DNA of 64,000 nucleotides from G963663315 sp965204925 (GCA_965204925.1 OZ242021.1:2232001-2296000); one strand, 5' to 3'. Positions 1-8,085 are shown, counted from the first letter of the stretch. Notes: generated by a model from the letters alone, not told the origin. Numbers and translations: made by a program.

Positions 1-70
1 AATTCAATTACTAGATAGTGTCGCCACAAGAAAGGGCCAGTGTATGGTATGATCGACGGATGGGAATTCT

Positions 71-231
71 TTTCAACCCAGCGAAGTGAAGCGCAAGAGA
101 ACCCACGGGTTTCGTGAACGTATGCGTAACCCGCGGGGGGCGCGCGATTATCAATGCACGCCGAGCCAGGGGGCGCGTCCGTTTAAGCGCTTGACGAAAT
201 TGAGTCATGTCGCCGCTCACGGCTGGCCTCG
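71..231 (+). pseudogene. Partial, frameshifted duplicate of rpmH and the start of rnpA
   Basis: This stretch repeats positions 3030-3189 almost perfectly: about 160 aligned bases with one inserted A near position 130 and one substitution near position 219. It lacks the first four codons of rpmH, including the ATG. The inserted A shifts the frame after the residues corresponding to HGFRERMR, so no L34 can be made. The copy extends past the rpmH stop into the first codons of rnpA and ends abruptly at about 231. The near identity implies a recent duplication, or a join made during assembly. The flanks on both sides are unrelated to the flanks of the intact copy. Confidence 0.85.
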
Positions 232-232
232 C

Positions 233-343
233 GCTATAGAAAACCGGGAAGAATCCGGCAATGACCGTAGTCGCGAATGCCGAGTTGCCCCAGTCATACA
301 ATGCCCAGGCGACTACCTTTTTGTCAGTCAGGATTGTGCGCAT
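233..343 (-). pseudogene. N-terminal remnant of a UMF1-type MFS transporter
   Basis: An ATG at 343 opens a frame of 37 residues containing WALYDWGNSAFATTV and AGFFPVFYS. That is the hallmark start of transmembrane helix 1 in UMF1/Atg22-like major facilitator proteins, which are normally about 400-450 residues. Family resemblance stops exactly where the rpmH duplicate begins (about 231-233). The frame then reads on through antisense rpmH sequence to a stop near position 11, giving a meaningless tail. The start lies five bases after the stop of the ATPase-like gene, so the two were probably an operon before the break. Family identity is from motif recognition; the truncation is seen directly. 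Confidence 0.75.
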
Positions 344-347
344 CCAG

Positions 348-1913
348 TTACCCCGTCCGCATGGCCGCAAGGTTGCGCTTGTCGCGGTCAAATACAAGGG
401 CAAGCAGATGAATGCGTCGGTTCCCCGTGCGGTACTTGTCGGCATAGCCCTTATCTCTTATCTGCACAAGCGCCTGTTCTGCCTTTGCTTCCACCTGCGC
501 TTCATCCGCTACTTTCAATTCCAGTACAAATACCTGATTATCCCGTACCAATACCATGTCGGAACGTCCCCGCCAGGTGGAGTCTTCGGGATGAACCTTG
601 ACACCCAGTGTGATAAAACAGGCATAGAGCAGGGAAGCGTAATAACCTTCGGAATATCCTCCATCCTTGCGGCGTTGCCACTGATACGGAATACCGGCAA
701 AGAACGCCTGCAACTCCCGCTCAAATCCCGCAAAGTCGCTGGCATCCAGCAAGGCAAGCCAAGTCTTGACGTACCGTGAGGTTTGCACCAAATCCCCGGT
801 AACCGCCTCCAGCAACTGATTGTTCAGGCTCACCTTCACTTCATGGTTGGGATAGTCCAGTGTGAAGGAGATTCCGGCAGGACCAGTCTCTTCATCGACA
901 ATGGTCAGATAGCCGCACTGGAATAACAGGGCGTTGAGATTGACTTTGCCGACCTCGAATGTGGACAGGTCGCTGCGGCGCATGACCAGATTCTCAAGGT
1001 CCAGTGTATTGACCTCTCCGCTTGCCATGCGGTCATAGAGGAATGAAGGTGTGCCGGTCTCATACCACCAGGGGATGAACTCTCGTTTCTGGAGATACAG
1101 CAGGATGTCGAACGGGTTATAGACTTTCTCCTGCCCGCGCCAGTGATAGCCGTTGTACCAGTGGCGGATGTTCTCGCGCTCTTCTTCCGGTATATCTTCC
1201 AGTTCCGCGGCGAATACCGTTTCCAGGTCATTCTGGGTATAACCGCACAGCGTGGCATACTCAGGGTCCAGGCTGATGTCGTTGAGATTGTTCAGCTTCG
1301 AGAACAGACTGACCTTGGAGTACATGCTGATACCGGCAACAAAGACGAAGCGAATGTAGCGAGCGCAGCCCTTGATCATGCCATAGAAACCGCGCAGAAA
1401 GTCGCGGTTCTCTACAGCCAGTTCCTCATTTTCCAGCACATCGAGGATCGGCTTGTCGTATTCGTCTACGAGAACGACAACCTGCTGCCCGCTCTTGTAA
1501 TAAAGACGCTCTATGAGGCTGCGAAGGCGGGTCGGACCGGTATCCGCTTCTGTGTCCGGCTCAAGACCCTGGCGGTACTCTATATTCCTTAACTGCAGCA
1601 TGACATCCTTTTCGAGCTCCCCTGACTCATTGTATTTGCCGTCAAAACTCAGACGTACGACCGGATGGCTGATACTCCAGTCCCAATGTTCATGAATATG
1701 AAGTCCGCGGAACAACTCCTCGCTGCCGGCAAACAGTTCATGCAGCGTATCTATGAGCAGGCTCTTGCCAAAACGGCGCGGGCGCGACAGGAAGTAATAT
1801 CCGGGCCTTCTTGTCAAATTCCAGATATGGGGGGTTTTATCCACATAGTAAAAGTTCCACTTGCGAATGTTGCCAAACGAAGCATCGCCGATCGGTAGTT
1901 CCAGTCTGTCCAT
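348..1913 (-). CDS. AAA-ATPase-like / PD-(D/E)XK nuclease-like protein (DUF1703 type)
   Basis: The 521-residue product has the layout of the AAA-ATPase-like family joined to a PD-(D/E)XK nuclease-superfamily domain. A degenerate P-loop region with RRFGKSLL is near residue 50, a Walker B-like VVLVDEYDKPI near residue 145, and the C-terminal part has SDMVLVRDNQVFVLELKVA, matching the D...ExK nuclease core. No signal peptide or membrane segment is visible, so it should be cytosolic. The family is common in bacteria and often multicopy, but its role is not established and no substrate should be assumed. The ATG at 1913 is the natural start. The gene is intact although it sits among broken genes, and its stop lies five bases before the truncated MFS start. 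Confidence 0.85.
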   Translation of the reverse strand: MDRLELPIGDASFGNIRKWNFYYVDKTPHIWNLTRRPGYYFLSRPRRFGKSLLIDTLHELFAGSEELFRGLHIHEHWDWSISHPVVRLSFDGKYNESGELEKDVMLQLRNIEYRQGLEPDTEADTGPTRLRSLIERLYYKSGQQVVVLVDEYDKPILDVLENEELAVENRDFLRGFYGMIKGCARYIRFVFVAGISMYSKVSLFSKLNNLNDISLDPEYATLCGYTQNDLETVFAAELEDIPEEERENIRHWYNGYHWRGQEKVYNPFDILLYLQKREFIPWWYETGTPSFLYDRMASGEVNTLDLENLVMRRSDLSTFEVGKVNLNALLFQCGYLTIVDEETGPAGISFTLDYPNHEVKVSLNNQLLEAVTGDLVQTSRYVKTWLALLDASDFAGFERELQAFFAGIPYQWQRRKDGGYSEGYYASLLYACFITLGVKVHPEDSTWRGRSDMVLVRDNQVFVLELKVADEAQVEAKAEQALVQIRDKGYADKYRTGNRRIHLLALVFDRDKRNLAAMRTG

Positions 1914-2268
1914 TGTCGTTTTTTGTCAGGAGAATATCTGCCGATCATAGCACAACGCAGACCTCGCATTTCCTGTTACCGATACCCTTCCTTATACATT
2001 TACAGAACTGCACCGAAAGCGGCCAGGCGCCCCGGATTTTTAGTAGAAAAAATTGTTGGGTTACCGGTTCTCGTGCTACTATTCGTCCCGCACACTTTGG
2101 AAGCGCCCCCTTCGGGTCGCCCGTGAAATGAAACAGCCTCTGCGCGACCTCGGCCCCTGGAACCAAGGTCCGGTGAATACGCGGGAATCCTCAGCGTTCC
2201 GCTTCCGATTGTGTGCAACCGGCCCGGCGCCAGATTGCCGGGATTGTCTCACCTATCGGAAGCATCTA
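1914..2268. other. Intergenic stretch without a recognisable gene
   Basis: About 350 bases separate the divergent ATPase-like gene from the small lipoprotein start. Short open frames occur on both strands, but none has a ribosome-binding site or a recognisable protein. The only structure I can point to is one promoter-like pair facing right (listed separately). Confidence 0.5.
2053..2082 (+). promoter_or_regulatory. Candidate sigma-70 promoter, rightward
   Basis: TTGTTG at 2053-2058 and TACTAT at 2077-2082 are separated by 18 bases. The site faces the lipoprotein-like start at 2268, leaving a long 5' leader. Matches are moderate and a chance occurrence is possible. Confidence 0.3.
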
Positions 2269-2402
2269 TGCTAAAGAACTCACTTGTCTTTGTCGGCGCT
2301 CTGGCATCCTTAATCCTTTCCGGCTGTGCAACGATTACCCAGGGCACGGATGACAATATCCGTCATGCGCATAGGGACAGAAAGCTCCGGGCTGACGATT
2401 GA
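2268..2402 (+). pseudogene. Truncated lipoprotein start
   Basis: ATG at 2268 opens a 44-residue frame with a good lipoprotein signal peptide: a basic start, a hydrophobic stretch, then LILSGC as lipobox, followed by ATITQGTDDN. This beginning resembles a family of small outer-membrane lipoproteins of about 100-200 residues whose mature part starts with ATIT-G(T/S). After residue 31 the frame becomes low-quality sequence and stops, while the neighbouring frame (2365-2658) continues with an unrelated protein end. I read it as a broken gene whose 3' part was replaced. A real 44-residue lipoprotein cannot be excluded. Confidence 0.5.
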
Positions 2403-2658
2403 ACAGCCGTTGCGGGCCGAGTCGGGCAGTGGAACATTTCGCGTCGAAAACGGCTGGATAGAGAACGGCACAAGGCTTTATGACCAGTACCGTATTCCAT
2501 TGCGCCCCGATGCGCGGGAACTGCGTCTTGCCTTGCGTCATGAACGGCAGGTTGCCGGCGGCGGTATCGCTGTCGAGGCCAGCCATGCCATGAATGCCGG
2601 CTATGTGTCCGGAGAATCGGAGACCGGCATCGGCGTGGCGTACCGCATGACATGGTAG
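2365..2658 (+). pseudogene. C-terminal remnant resembling an S8-protease autotransporter
   Basis: This frame encodes about 97 residues with IEQPLRAESG, an ELRLALRHERQ strand and a final GVAYRMTW. Alternating polar/hydrophobic strands ending in an aromatic residue fit the last strands of an outer-membrane-type beta domain. The wording resembles the extreme C-terminus of gammaproteobacterial subtilisin-like (S8) proteins that end in such a domain. The protease part is absent: 5' of about 2350 the sequence belongs to the lipoprotein start. It is therefore probably the leftover end of a much larger gene. The assignment rests on resemblance only. Confidence 0.45.
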
Positions 2659-2942
2659 CGCGGTATCGCATTTCCTGCTTTGCGCTGGCGTCCGTGGTCG
2701 CGTTCGGCGCCGCCTGCCGGGGGGCGCATGAAACACATAGTGTGTCCGTTCCGGCAGATGCCCTTGTCGAAGATGGCGTTGTCTACACTCCTGTGGCCCG
2801 CGGCCCGCAGGGATGTGTACTTTACAACTTCGAGATTCCCGGCGGCTATGCTCCCGCCGCCCTTGTGTACCGGAGCGTTGAAGGCGAATTCAGCTATGAT
2901 CGCCCGGACCGATGTGTGCAGAGTCCGGAGACCCGGCCATAG
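2652..2942 (+). CDS. Small putative lipoprotein, unknown function
   Basis: The 96-residue product begins with a positively charged end, a hydrophobic core and FGAAC, a plausible lipobox with Cys at residue 22. The mature part has no family I recognise. Its ATG overlaps the stop of the preceding gene remnant. No partner genes suggest a function, since rpmH downstream has its own promoter. The frame could be an ordinary small envelope lipoprotein or another fragment in this disturbed region. Confidence 0.45.
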   Translation: MVARYRISCFALASVVAFGAACRGAHETHSVSVPADALVEDGVVYTPVARGPQGCVLYNFEIPGGYAPAALVYRSVEGEFSYDRPDRCVQSPETRP

Positions 2943-2955
2943 CCGTTGTTTTCTC

Positions 2956-2984
2956 TTGAATTTCGCGGGCAAACCGGGTAAATT
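2956..2984 (+). promoter_or_regulatory. Promoter of rpmH-rnpA
   Basis: TTGAAT (2956-2961) and TAAATT (2979-2984) are 17 bases apart, with the rpmH ATG 33 bases downstream of the -10 element. This fits the strong promoter expected for rpmH. No dnaA gene or cluster of DnaA boxes is visible on the left. Confidence 0.6.
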
Positions 2985-3017
2985 GTGCGACCCTTCTGAT
3001 CGATACCGAACAAAGAT

Positions 3018-3152
3018 ATGAAACGTACATTTCAACCCAGCGAAGTGAAGCGCAAGAGAACCCACGGGTTTCGTGAACGTATGCGTACCCGCGGGGGGCG
3101 CGCGATTATCAATGCACGCCGAGCCAGGGGGCGCGTCCGTTTAAGCGCTTGA
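3018..3152 (+). CDS. rpmH: 50S ribosomal protein L34
   Basis: The 44-residue product MKRTFQPSEVKRKRTHGFRE... is a textbook bacterial L34: highly basic, with the KRTFQPS start and an RxR-rich C-terminus. L34 binds 23S rRNA in the large subunit. The gene is too short for many ORF callers, but the frame is unambiguous. It is followed 12 bases later by rnpA, the near-universal arrangement that couples ribosome and RNase P protein production. A frameshifted partial copy of this gene sits at 71-231. Confidence 0.98.
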   Translation: MKRTFQPSEVKRKRTHGFRERMRTRGGRAIINARRARGRVRLSA

Positions 3153-3164
3153 CGAAATTGAGTC

Positions 3165-3554
3165 ATGTCGCCGCTCGCGGCTGGCCTCGGACGACATCAA
3201 AAATTGTTGAACGGCGCTCAGTTCAGGGCGGTTTTCAAGCGGAGGATTTCAGTTCGCGGCCGGTATTTCGTCCTGCATGTCGCCAGCAATGCGCTTTTGC
3301 ACGCCAGGTTGGGGCTGTCCGTTTCCAGACGGGTCAGCAAAAAAGCGATTGAACGCAACCGTATAAAGAGACAGATCAGGGAATCGTTCCGGACCAATCA
3401 GTGGATGCTGTCGTTCGCAGATCGTTCGACCGATTGCGTGGTTGTGTCCAGGGCAGGCGGCGTTGAACAACCCAATCGGATACTGAAGAAAGACCTGGAC
3501 AGTTTGTGGACCAGAGCGAGGCGAAAATGCGAGAGTTGCCAGGGAAAATCGTGA
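3165..3554 (+). CDS. rnpA: Ribonuclease P protein component
   Basis: The 129-residue basic protein carries the RnpA signature RNRIKRQIRE around residue 65, preceded by LGLSVSRRVSKKA. It is the protein cofactor of RNase P, which binds the catalytic RNA and pre-tRNA leaders and matures tRNA 5' ends. Size is normal for the family. The ATG at 3165 follows rpmH by 12 bases, and the 3' end overlaps the start of yidD by about 28 bases, suggesting translational coupling. The RNase P RNA gene itself is not in the window. Confidence 0.96.
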   Translation: MSPLAAGLGRHQKLLNGAQFRAVFKRRISVRGRYFVLHVASNALLHARLGLSVSRRVSKKAIERNRIKRQIRESFRTNQWMLSFADRSTDCVVVSRAGGVEQPNRILKKDLDSLWTRARRKCESCQGKS

Positions 3555-3811
3555 TTGTCCTGATTCGGATTTACCGGGTGGGGGTCAGCCCGTTTCTGCG
3601 GCAAAATTGCCGGTTCCAGCCAAGCTGTTCAGGATATGCGATCGAAGCGATTGAGCGGCATGGCATCATTTATGGCGGCTGGCTTGCGTTAAGACGGATC
3701 GGGCGTTGCCATCCCTGGCATGAGGGGGGGCGCGACCCGGTTCCGGAGAGCCGACCGCGCTGCGCCGGATCGATAGTGGACGAGTTCTCCCCAAGAGGCC
3801 CAAGAGTTTAA
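3527..3811 (+). CDS. yidD: Membrane protein insertion efficiency factor YidD
   Basis: The 94-residue product has the YidD pattern: a hydrophobic/amphipathic start, then the Cys-containing core CRFQPSCSGYAIEAIE and a final DPVP. YidD is a small inner-membrane-associated protein that helps YidC insert membrane proteins. The ATG at 3527 was chosen over an upstream in-frame codon at 3506 because the family starts here and the shorter form keeps a modest overlap with rnpA. yidC begins four bases after the stop. The C-terminal tail is slightly longer than usual. Confidence 0.93.
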   Translation: MRELPGKIVIVLIRIYRVGVSPFLRQNCRFQPSCSGYAIEAIERHGIIYGGWLALRRIGRCHPWHEGGRDPVPESRPRCAGSIVDEFSPRGPRV

Positions 3812-3815
3812 TAGC

Positions 3816-5519
3816 ATGCCGTTTCAAAAAATGATGCTGTTCGCGGCGCTTGGCCTGGTTCTGGTCATGATCTGGCAGTCCTGGGTGGAATTCCAGCGAG
3901 AAAGGTTGGCGGGAGACGCTCCGGCTACAGAGCGGGGCGAGGGCGCGGGCCGCGTTGACCGTATCCATTTGAATGAGGATGTTCCGGAAGCCCCCGAGAT
4001 AACGACCCGTATCAATAATGCCGGAGTGGATGTTCTGGATGAAGGGGGCGGCGCAGTTGCACAGACGGAGGTTAACGATGGTCGTATTATTCATGTCACG
4101 ACAGACCTCGTCAAGGCGCAAATCGATACGCGGGGCGGGGATCTGGTGCGGGTGGAATTGCTCAGGCATCCGGTCAGTGTGGATACGCCCGATATTCCGT
4201 TTGTGCTGATGCACAGGAATAATCCGAACCTGTTTGTCGCGCAAAGCGGGCTGATTGGACAAGACCGCGAGTATCCCAATCATAATGTCGAGTTTTCCGC
4301 GCCGCAGTTCGAGTACCGGTTGGGAGATGACCGCAATCTGGATGTGGTATTGAACTGGAGCGCCGCGGACGGGGTGGATTATGCCAGGATATATCGTTTC
4401 CAGAGGGACAGCTATCGCATAGGGATTGACTTTCGTATTACCAACAACAGTGATCGGCCATGGACGGGCTTCGTCTATGGGCAGTTGAAGCAAACCGAAA
4501 TCGAGCAGGAAGGGTCACTGGGCTTCCTGGGACGAATCCCGAGTTACAACGGGGCGGCGATTTATACGGAAGAGGACAAGTACGAAAAAATTGATTATGG
4601 CGAGATTCAGGACGGCCCGTTGAACAAGACCACGGCGGATGGATGGGTGGCGATGTTGCAGCATTATTTTGTAGCTGCCTGGCTGCCGATGGAGTCCGAT
4701 TATTACCAGTTGTACTCGGGCGTAAACAACAAGACGCCGAAGCCCGAGTATCGCATTGGCTACAAGACAACCCGGCCGTTGGTGGTGCCGCCCGGTCAGA
4801 CCGGGGTAATTCCGACCGCGCTGTTTGTCGGGCCGAAAGAGCAGGCGCGTCTTGACCGGCAGAACAAGACCGGATTGAAGCTGACCGTCGACTACGGCTG
4901 GTTAACCCCGCTCGCCAATCCCCTGTTCTGGTTGCTGAGCAAGATATACGGGGTAACCCTGAACTGGGGATGGGCTATTATCCTGCTGACCGTTCTGGTC
5001 AAGGCGGTTTTCTATCCTCTGTCAGCGGCCAGTTACAAGTCGATGGCGAAGATGAAAAAACTTCAGCCGAGAATGGTGACATTGAAGGAGCGGTACAGCG
5101 GGGACAAGCAAAAGTTTCAGCAGGAGATGATGAAACTCTACAAGCAGGAAAAAGTGAATCCGGCGGGCGGCTGTTTGCCCATACTCGTGCAGATCCCGGT
5201 ATTCATCGCGTTGTACTGGACGCTGCTGGAGAGTGTAGAGTTGCGCCAGGCCAGTTTCATGTGGTGGCTGAACGACCTTTCGCTGCCCGATCCGTACTTT
5301 GTGTTACCGATCATCATGGGGCTTTCCATGCTGGCCCAACACTTCCTCAATCCTGCCCCGGTCGACCCGATCCAGAAAAAGATCATGCTGGCGCTGCCTT
5401 TCGTATTTACTGTATTCTTCCTGTGGTTCCCGGCCGGCCTCGTTCTTTACTGGGTGGTCAATAACCTGCTTTCCATTGCACAGCAATACTATATTACGCG
5501 CAAGTACCAGAGTGTCTGA
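3816..5519 (+). CDS. yidC: Membrane protein insertase YidC
   Basis: The 567-residue protein has the Gram-negative YidC layout: an N-terminal membrane anchor (about residues 5-22), a large periplasmic domain to about residue 350, then the conserved five-helix Oxa1 core including YPLSAASYKSMAKMKKLQP and the NPAGGCLPILVQIPVF segment. It inserts and folds inner-membrane proteins alone or with SecYEG. The groove position that is Arg in E. coli aligns with Lys here (LVKAVFYPL), which keeps the positive charge. The stop overlaps the GTG start of mnmE. Confidence 0.97.
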   Translation: MPFQKMMLFAALGLVLVMIWQSWVEFQRERLAGDAPATERGEGAGRVDRIHLNEDVPEAPEITTRINNAGVDVLDEGGGAVAQTEVNDGRIIHVTTDLVKAQIDTRGGDLVRVELLRHPVSVDTPDIPFVLMHRNNPNLFVAQSGLIGQDREYPNHNVEFSAPQFEYRLGDDRNLDVVLNWSAADGVDYARIYRFQRDSYRIGIDFRITNNSDRPWTGFVYGQLKQTEIEQEGSLGFLGRIPSYNGAAIYTEEDKYEKIDYGEIQDGPLNKTTADGWVAMLQHYFVAAWLPMESDYYQLYSGVNNKTPKPEYRIGYKTTRPLVVPPGQTGVIPTALFVGPKEQARLDRQNKTGLKLTVDYGWLTPLANPLFWLLSKIYGVTLNWGWAIILLTVLVKAVFYPLSAASYKSMAKMKKLQPRMVTLKERYSGDKQKFQQEMMKLYKQEKVNPAGGCLPILVQIPVFIALYWTLLESVELRQASFMWWLNDLSLPDPYFVLPIIMGLSMLAQHFLNPAPVDPIQKKIMLALPFVFTVFFLWFPAGLVLYWVVNNLLSIAQQYYITRKYQSV

Positions 5520-6906
5520 TCCAGGGGCATGCCCTGAGCCGGAGCCGGAATACGCGGTTTTGCCTGTTTCTGCAAGCGCCGATACCATTGTCGCTGTTGC
5601 CACTCCGCCCGGTCGCGGAGGCATCAGTATTGTTCGTCTGTCGGGGCCGGATGTTCCCCGTATCGCCAGGCGGCTGGTCGGTATGTGTCCCGCTCCCCGT
5701 CATGCCTGTCATACCGATTTCCTGGATCGCGATGGTCTGGCTATTGACAATGGAATTGTCTTGTATTTTCCGGCCCCGTACAGCTTCACCGGGGAATCGA
5801 CGCTCGAACTCCAGGCCCATGGCAGTCCTGTGGTGATGCAAATGCTGTTGCAGAGTTGTCTCGCGTCGGGCGCCAGACTGGCCCAGCCCGGCGAATTCTG
5901 CAAACGCGCCTTCCTGAACGGGCGGCTGGATTTGGCCCAGGCGGAGGCGGTTGCGGATTTGATCGACAGCAGTACACAAGCTGCGGCCAGGTCCGCGCTC
6001 AATTCACTGAAGGGCGGCTTTTCGAGGCGGATTCATGAACTGGTGGAGGAGGTGACCCGCCTGCGGGTTTTTGTCGAAGCGGCCATTGATTTTCCAGACG
6101 AGGAGACAGACTTTCTCGAAGACGGCAACGTTGTTGGGCAGCTTGAGCGTTTGTCGTCGTTGTTCGCATCATTGAAAAGCTCCGGCAAACGGGGAATGCT
6201 GTTGCGGGAGGGACTGAAAGTGGTGTTGACCGGTTTGCCGAACGCCGGAAAATCAAGCCTGCTCAACTATTTGTGCAATGAACAGCGGGCGATTGTCAGC
6301 GCCATTCCCGGCACCACACGGGACGTGCTGGAGCAATTTGTCGATATCGACGGACTGCCTGTTGAAATCGTCGATACAGCCGGAATCAGGCCGGCCACCA
6401 ACGAAATCGAAGCGGAAGGAGTGCGCCGGGCGAAACAACAGCAGAGCCGCGCCGGGCTCGTGCTTTTAGTGGTTGATGATACGGAAACTTCCGATGCCGG
6501 GGCGAATTGCCTCTTGAATGATCCGGATACAGCGGCTCCGGTCTTGCTGGTACGAAACAAAATCGATCTGACCGGCCGCCCCGCGCGAGCGATTGAAAAC
6601 GAGGTATGGGTGTCCGCGCTCACCGGTCAGGGGATTGACATTCTGAAGGAAAAAATCAGGGACATTGCCGGCTTCCGTGAGGCTGACGATAGTCATTTCC
6701 TCGCCAGGGAAAGACATCTTGAGGCGCTGGAGCGGGCCGAGAGGTTCCTGCTCCATGGACTGGAGCAGCAGAAAACATTCCGCGCCGGTGAGTTGCTTGC
6801 TGAAGATTTGCATTGTTGTCAGCGCGCATTGTCCGCGATCACGGGCGAAATCAGCAGTGATGATCTGCTTGGAATGATCTTCAGTACATTTTGTATCGGC
6901 AAGTGA
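5512..6906 (+). CDS. mnmE: tRNA uridine-5-carboxymethylaminomethyl modification GTPase MnmE
   Basis: From the GTG at 5512 the product is 464 residues, close to E. coli MnmE (454). The N-terminal folate-binding domain starts with TIVAVATPPGRGGI. The G domain inserted in the helical domain shows GLPNAGKSSLLN near residue 241, DTAG near 287 and NKID near 349. The protein ends with the obligatory CIGK. With MnmG it installs cmnm5 at U34 of several tRNAs. A much longer upstream frame exists, but it lies antiphase inside yidC and looks nothing like MnmE. The GTG overlaps the yidC stop, which indicates coupling. Confidence 0.96.
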   Translation: MSDPGACPEPEPEYAVLPVSASADTIVAVATPPGRGGISIVRLSGPDVPRIARRLVGMCPAPRHACHTDFLDRDGLAIDNGIVLYFPAPYSFTGESTLELQAHGSPVVMQMLLQSCLASGARLAQPGEFCKRAFLNGRLDLAQAEAVADLIDSSTQAAARSALNSLKGGFSRRIHELVEEVTRLRVFVEAAIDFPDEETDFLEDGNVVGQLERLSSLFASLKSSGKRGMLLREGLKVVLTGLPNAGKSSLLNYLCNEQRAIVSAIPGTTRDVLEQFVDIDGLPVEIVDTAGIRPATNEIEAEGVRRAKQQQSRAGLVLLVVDDTETSDAGANCLLNDPDTAAPVLLVRNKIDLTGRPARAIENEVWVSALTGQGIDILKEKIRDIAGFREADDSHFLARERHLEALERAERFLLHGLEQQKTFRAGELLAEDLHCCQRALSAITGEISSDDLLGMIFSTFCIGK

Positions 6907-6964
6907 CGATGCGCATGGCTGCCCGGCGGCGATAATGTTTCCATGCGCGGAAAATAATTACTTG

Positions 6965-6982
6965 TATAATCCAGTATATAAT
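6965..6982 (+). promoter_or_regulatory. Candidate promoter elements before the motor-like gene pair
   Basis: Two TATAAT hexamers (6965-6970 and 6977-6982) lie in an AT-rich patch about 75-90 bases before the MotA-like start. Neither has a convincing -35 element at the right distance, so the start of transcription is uncertain. The patch stands out from the GC-rich surroundings. Confidence 0.35.
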
Positions 6983-7055
6983 ATGGTGAAATTCTGGCAA
7001 CGGCGCCATCGCATGGGCAATCCGGGGCTGACGCGAATGAACCGGGAAAAATAGA

Positions 7056-8072
7056 ATGATTGAAGCGACCCCACATAACTACACCCGAAGTATTTTGTTG
7101 CAAATACTGATTGTTCTGGTAATTTTGACCCTTGCGGCGGTTTGGCAGAGAGATATTATCACGCAGATTTATTTCCACAATCAGGTCAATGCAGTAGGCT
7201 GGCTGGTCAACGGCGGTATCTTGTTGCTGTTTGTTTGTGGTCTGTTTGAGCTGATTAAACGCTTCCTGGAATACCGCACCCAGGAGCAGGCGATCAACCG
7301 CTTGCAGTCCAACATTGGCGCAGACCGTGAGCCATTGCTCGGGATTCCCCGAAAGCTGATGATCTCCGAACGCTTTCTGACCCTCCAGTCACTCAGCCAT
7401 CGACGTGAGGCGGTCAATCAGAACGCTCTGGCCGCTACTTTGCTGGCTTCGGAGTCCAGCCGCAACAGCTTTTTGAAATTTGTCCATAATGTACTGATTC
7501 TGACCGGAGTATTCGGAACAATTGTCTCCCTGTCGATTTCGTTGCTGGGTGCCTCCGATATTTTGCAGAGCAGCGGACAGATCAATATTCTTCCGGGCGG
7601 CGACCAGGAAAGCGCGAAAGGACTGGGCACGATGATTTTCGGTATGTCGACCGCGTTGTCGACGACGTTGACAGCAATCCTTGCTTACCTGTTTTTTGGT
7701 TATTTCTATATCAAGCTGACCGATACCCAGACTTTCCTGATCAGTAAGGTCGAAGAAGTGACGGCGACCACTCTGATGCCCTGGCTCCAGAGCAGCCAAA
7801 AAGTGGACGCGCTGGATTTTTCCGATATTCAGTCTGCCGGCGAATTGGTTGAGAGGCTTGGGCAAGCGCAGGAGCGGATAACGCAGAAACTGACGGAATT
7901 ACTGGAATCCCGGGCGCTGGAAGATAAGGGCAACCAGGATATGCTGACCCTGATTCGTGAAATGATTGAAGTGCAGATGTCCACGACTAACCAGAATAAT
8001 GAAAATCTGAATGAGGTTGTAACCCTGTTGCAACGAGGATTCCGCTTGCGCCCCGGTGGTCTGGAACCCTAG
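7056..8072 (+). CDS. MotA/TolQ/ExbB-family proton channel protein
   Basis: The 338-residue protein has membrane segments at about 11-30, 46-65, 147-172 and 195-224. The last two contain LTGVFGTIVSLSISLLGAS and GMSTALSTTLTAILAYLFF, which match the MotA/TolQ/ExbB channel core. A charged cytoplasmic loop lies between helices 2 and 3, and a helical tail (about 240-338) follows helix 4. Such proteins form pentameric channels that couple ion flow to movement of a MotB/ExbD partner. The partner here is the next gene, 13 bases on. No flagellar, Tol or TonB genes are nearby. The substrate ion and the job are unknown. Confidence 0.85.
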   Translation: MIEATPHNYTRSILLQILIVLVILTLAAVWQRDIITQIYFHNQVNAVGWLVNGGILLLFVCGLFELIKRFLEYRTQEQAINRLQSNIGADREPLLGIPRKLMISERFLTLQSLSHRREAVNQNALAATLLASESSRNSFLKFVHNVLILTGVFGTIVSLSISLLGASDILQSSGQINILPGGDQESAKGLGTMIFGMSTALSTTLTAILAYLFFGYFYIKLTDTQTFLISKVEEVTATTLMPWLQSSQKVDALDFSDIQSAGELVERLGQAQERITQKLTELLESRALEDKGNQDMLTLIREMIEVQMSTTNQNNENLNEVVTLLQRGFRLRPGGLEP

Positions 8073-8085
8073 CGCGGACTGTATA

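Noticed and set aside
5299..5511. Longer start for mnmE inside yidC
   Set aside because: The added 71 residues are out-of-frame yidC sequence and do not resemble MnmE; the GTG at 5512 gives the normal family length.
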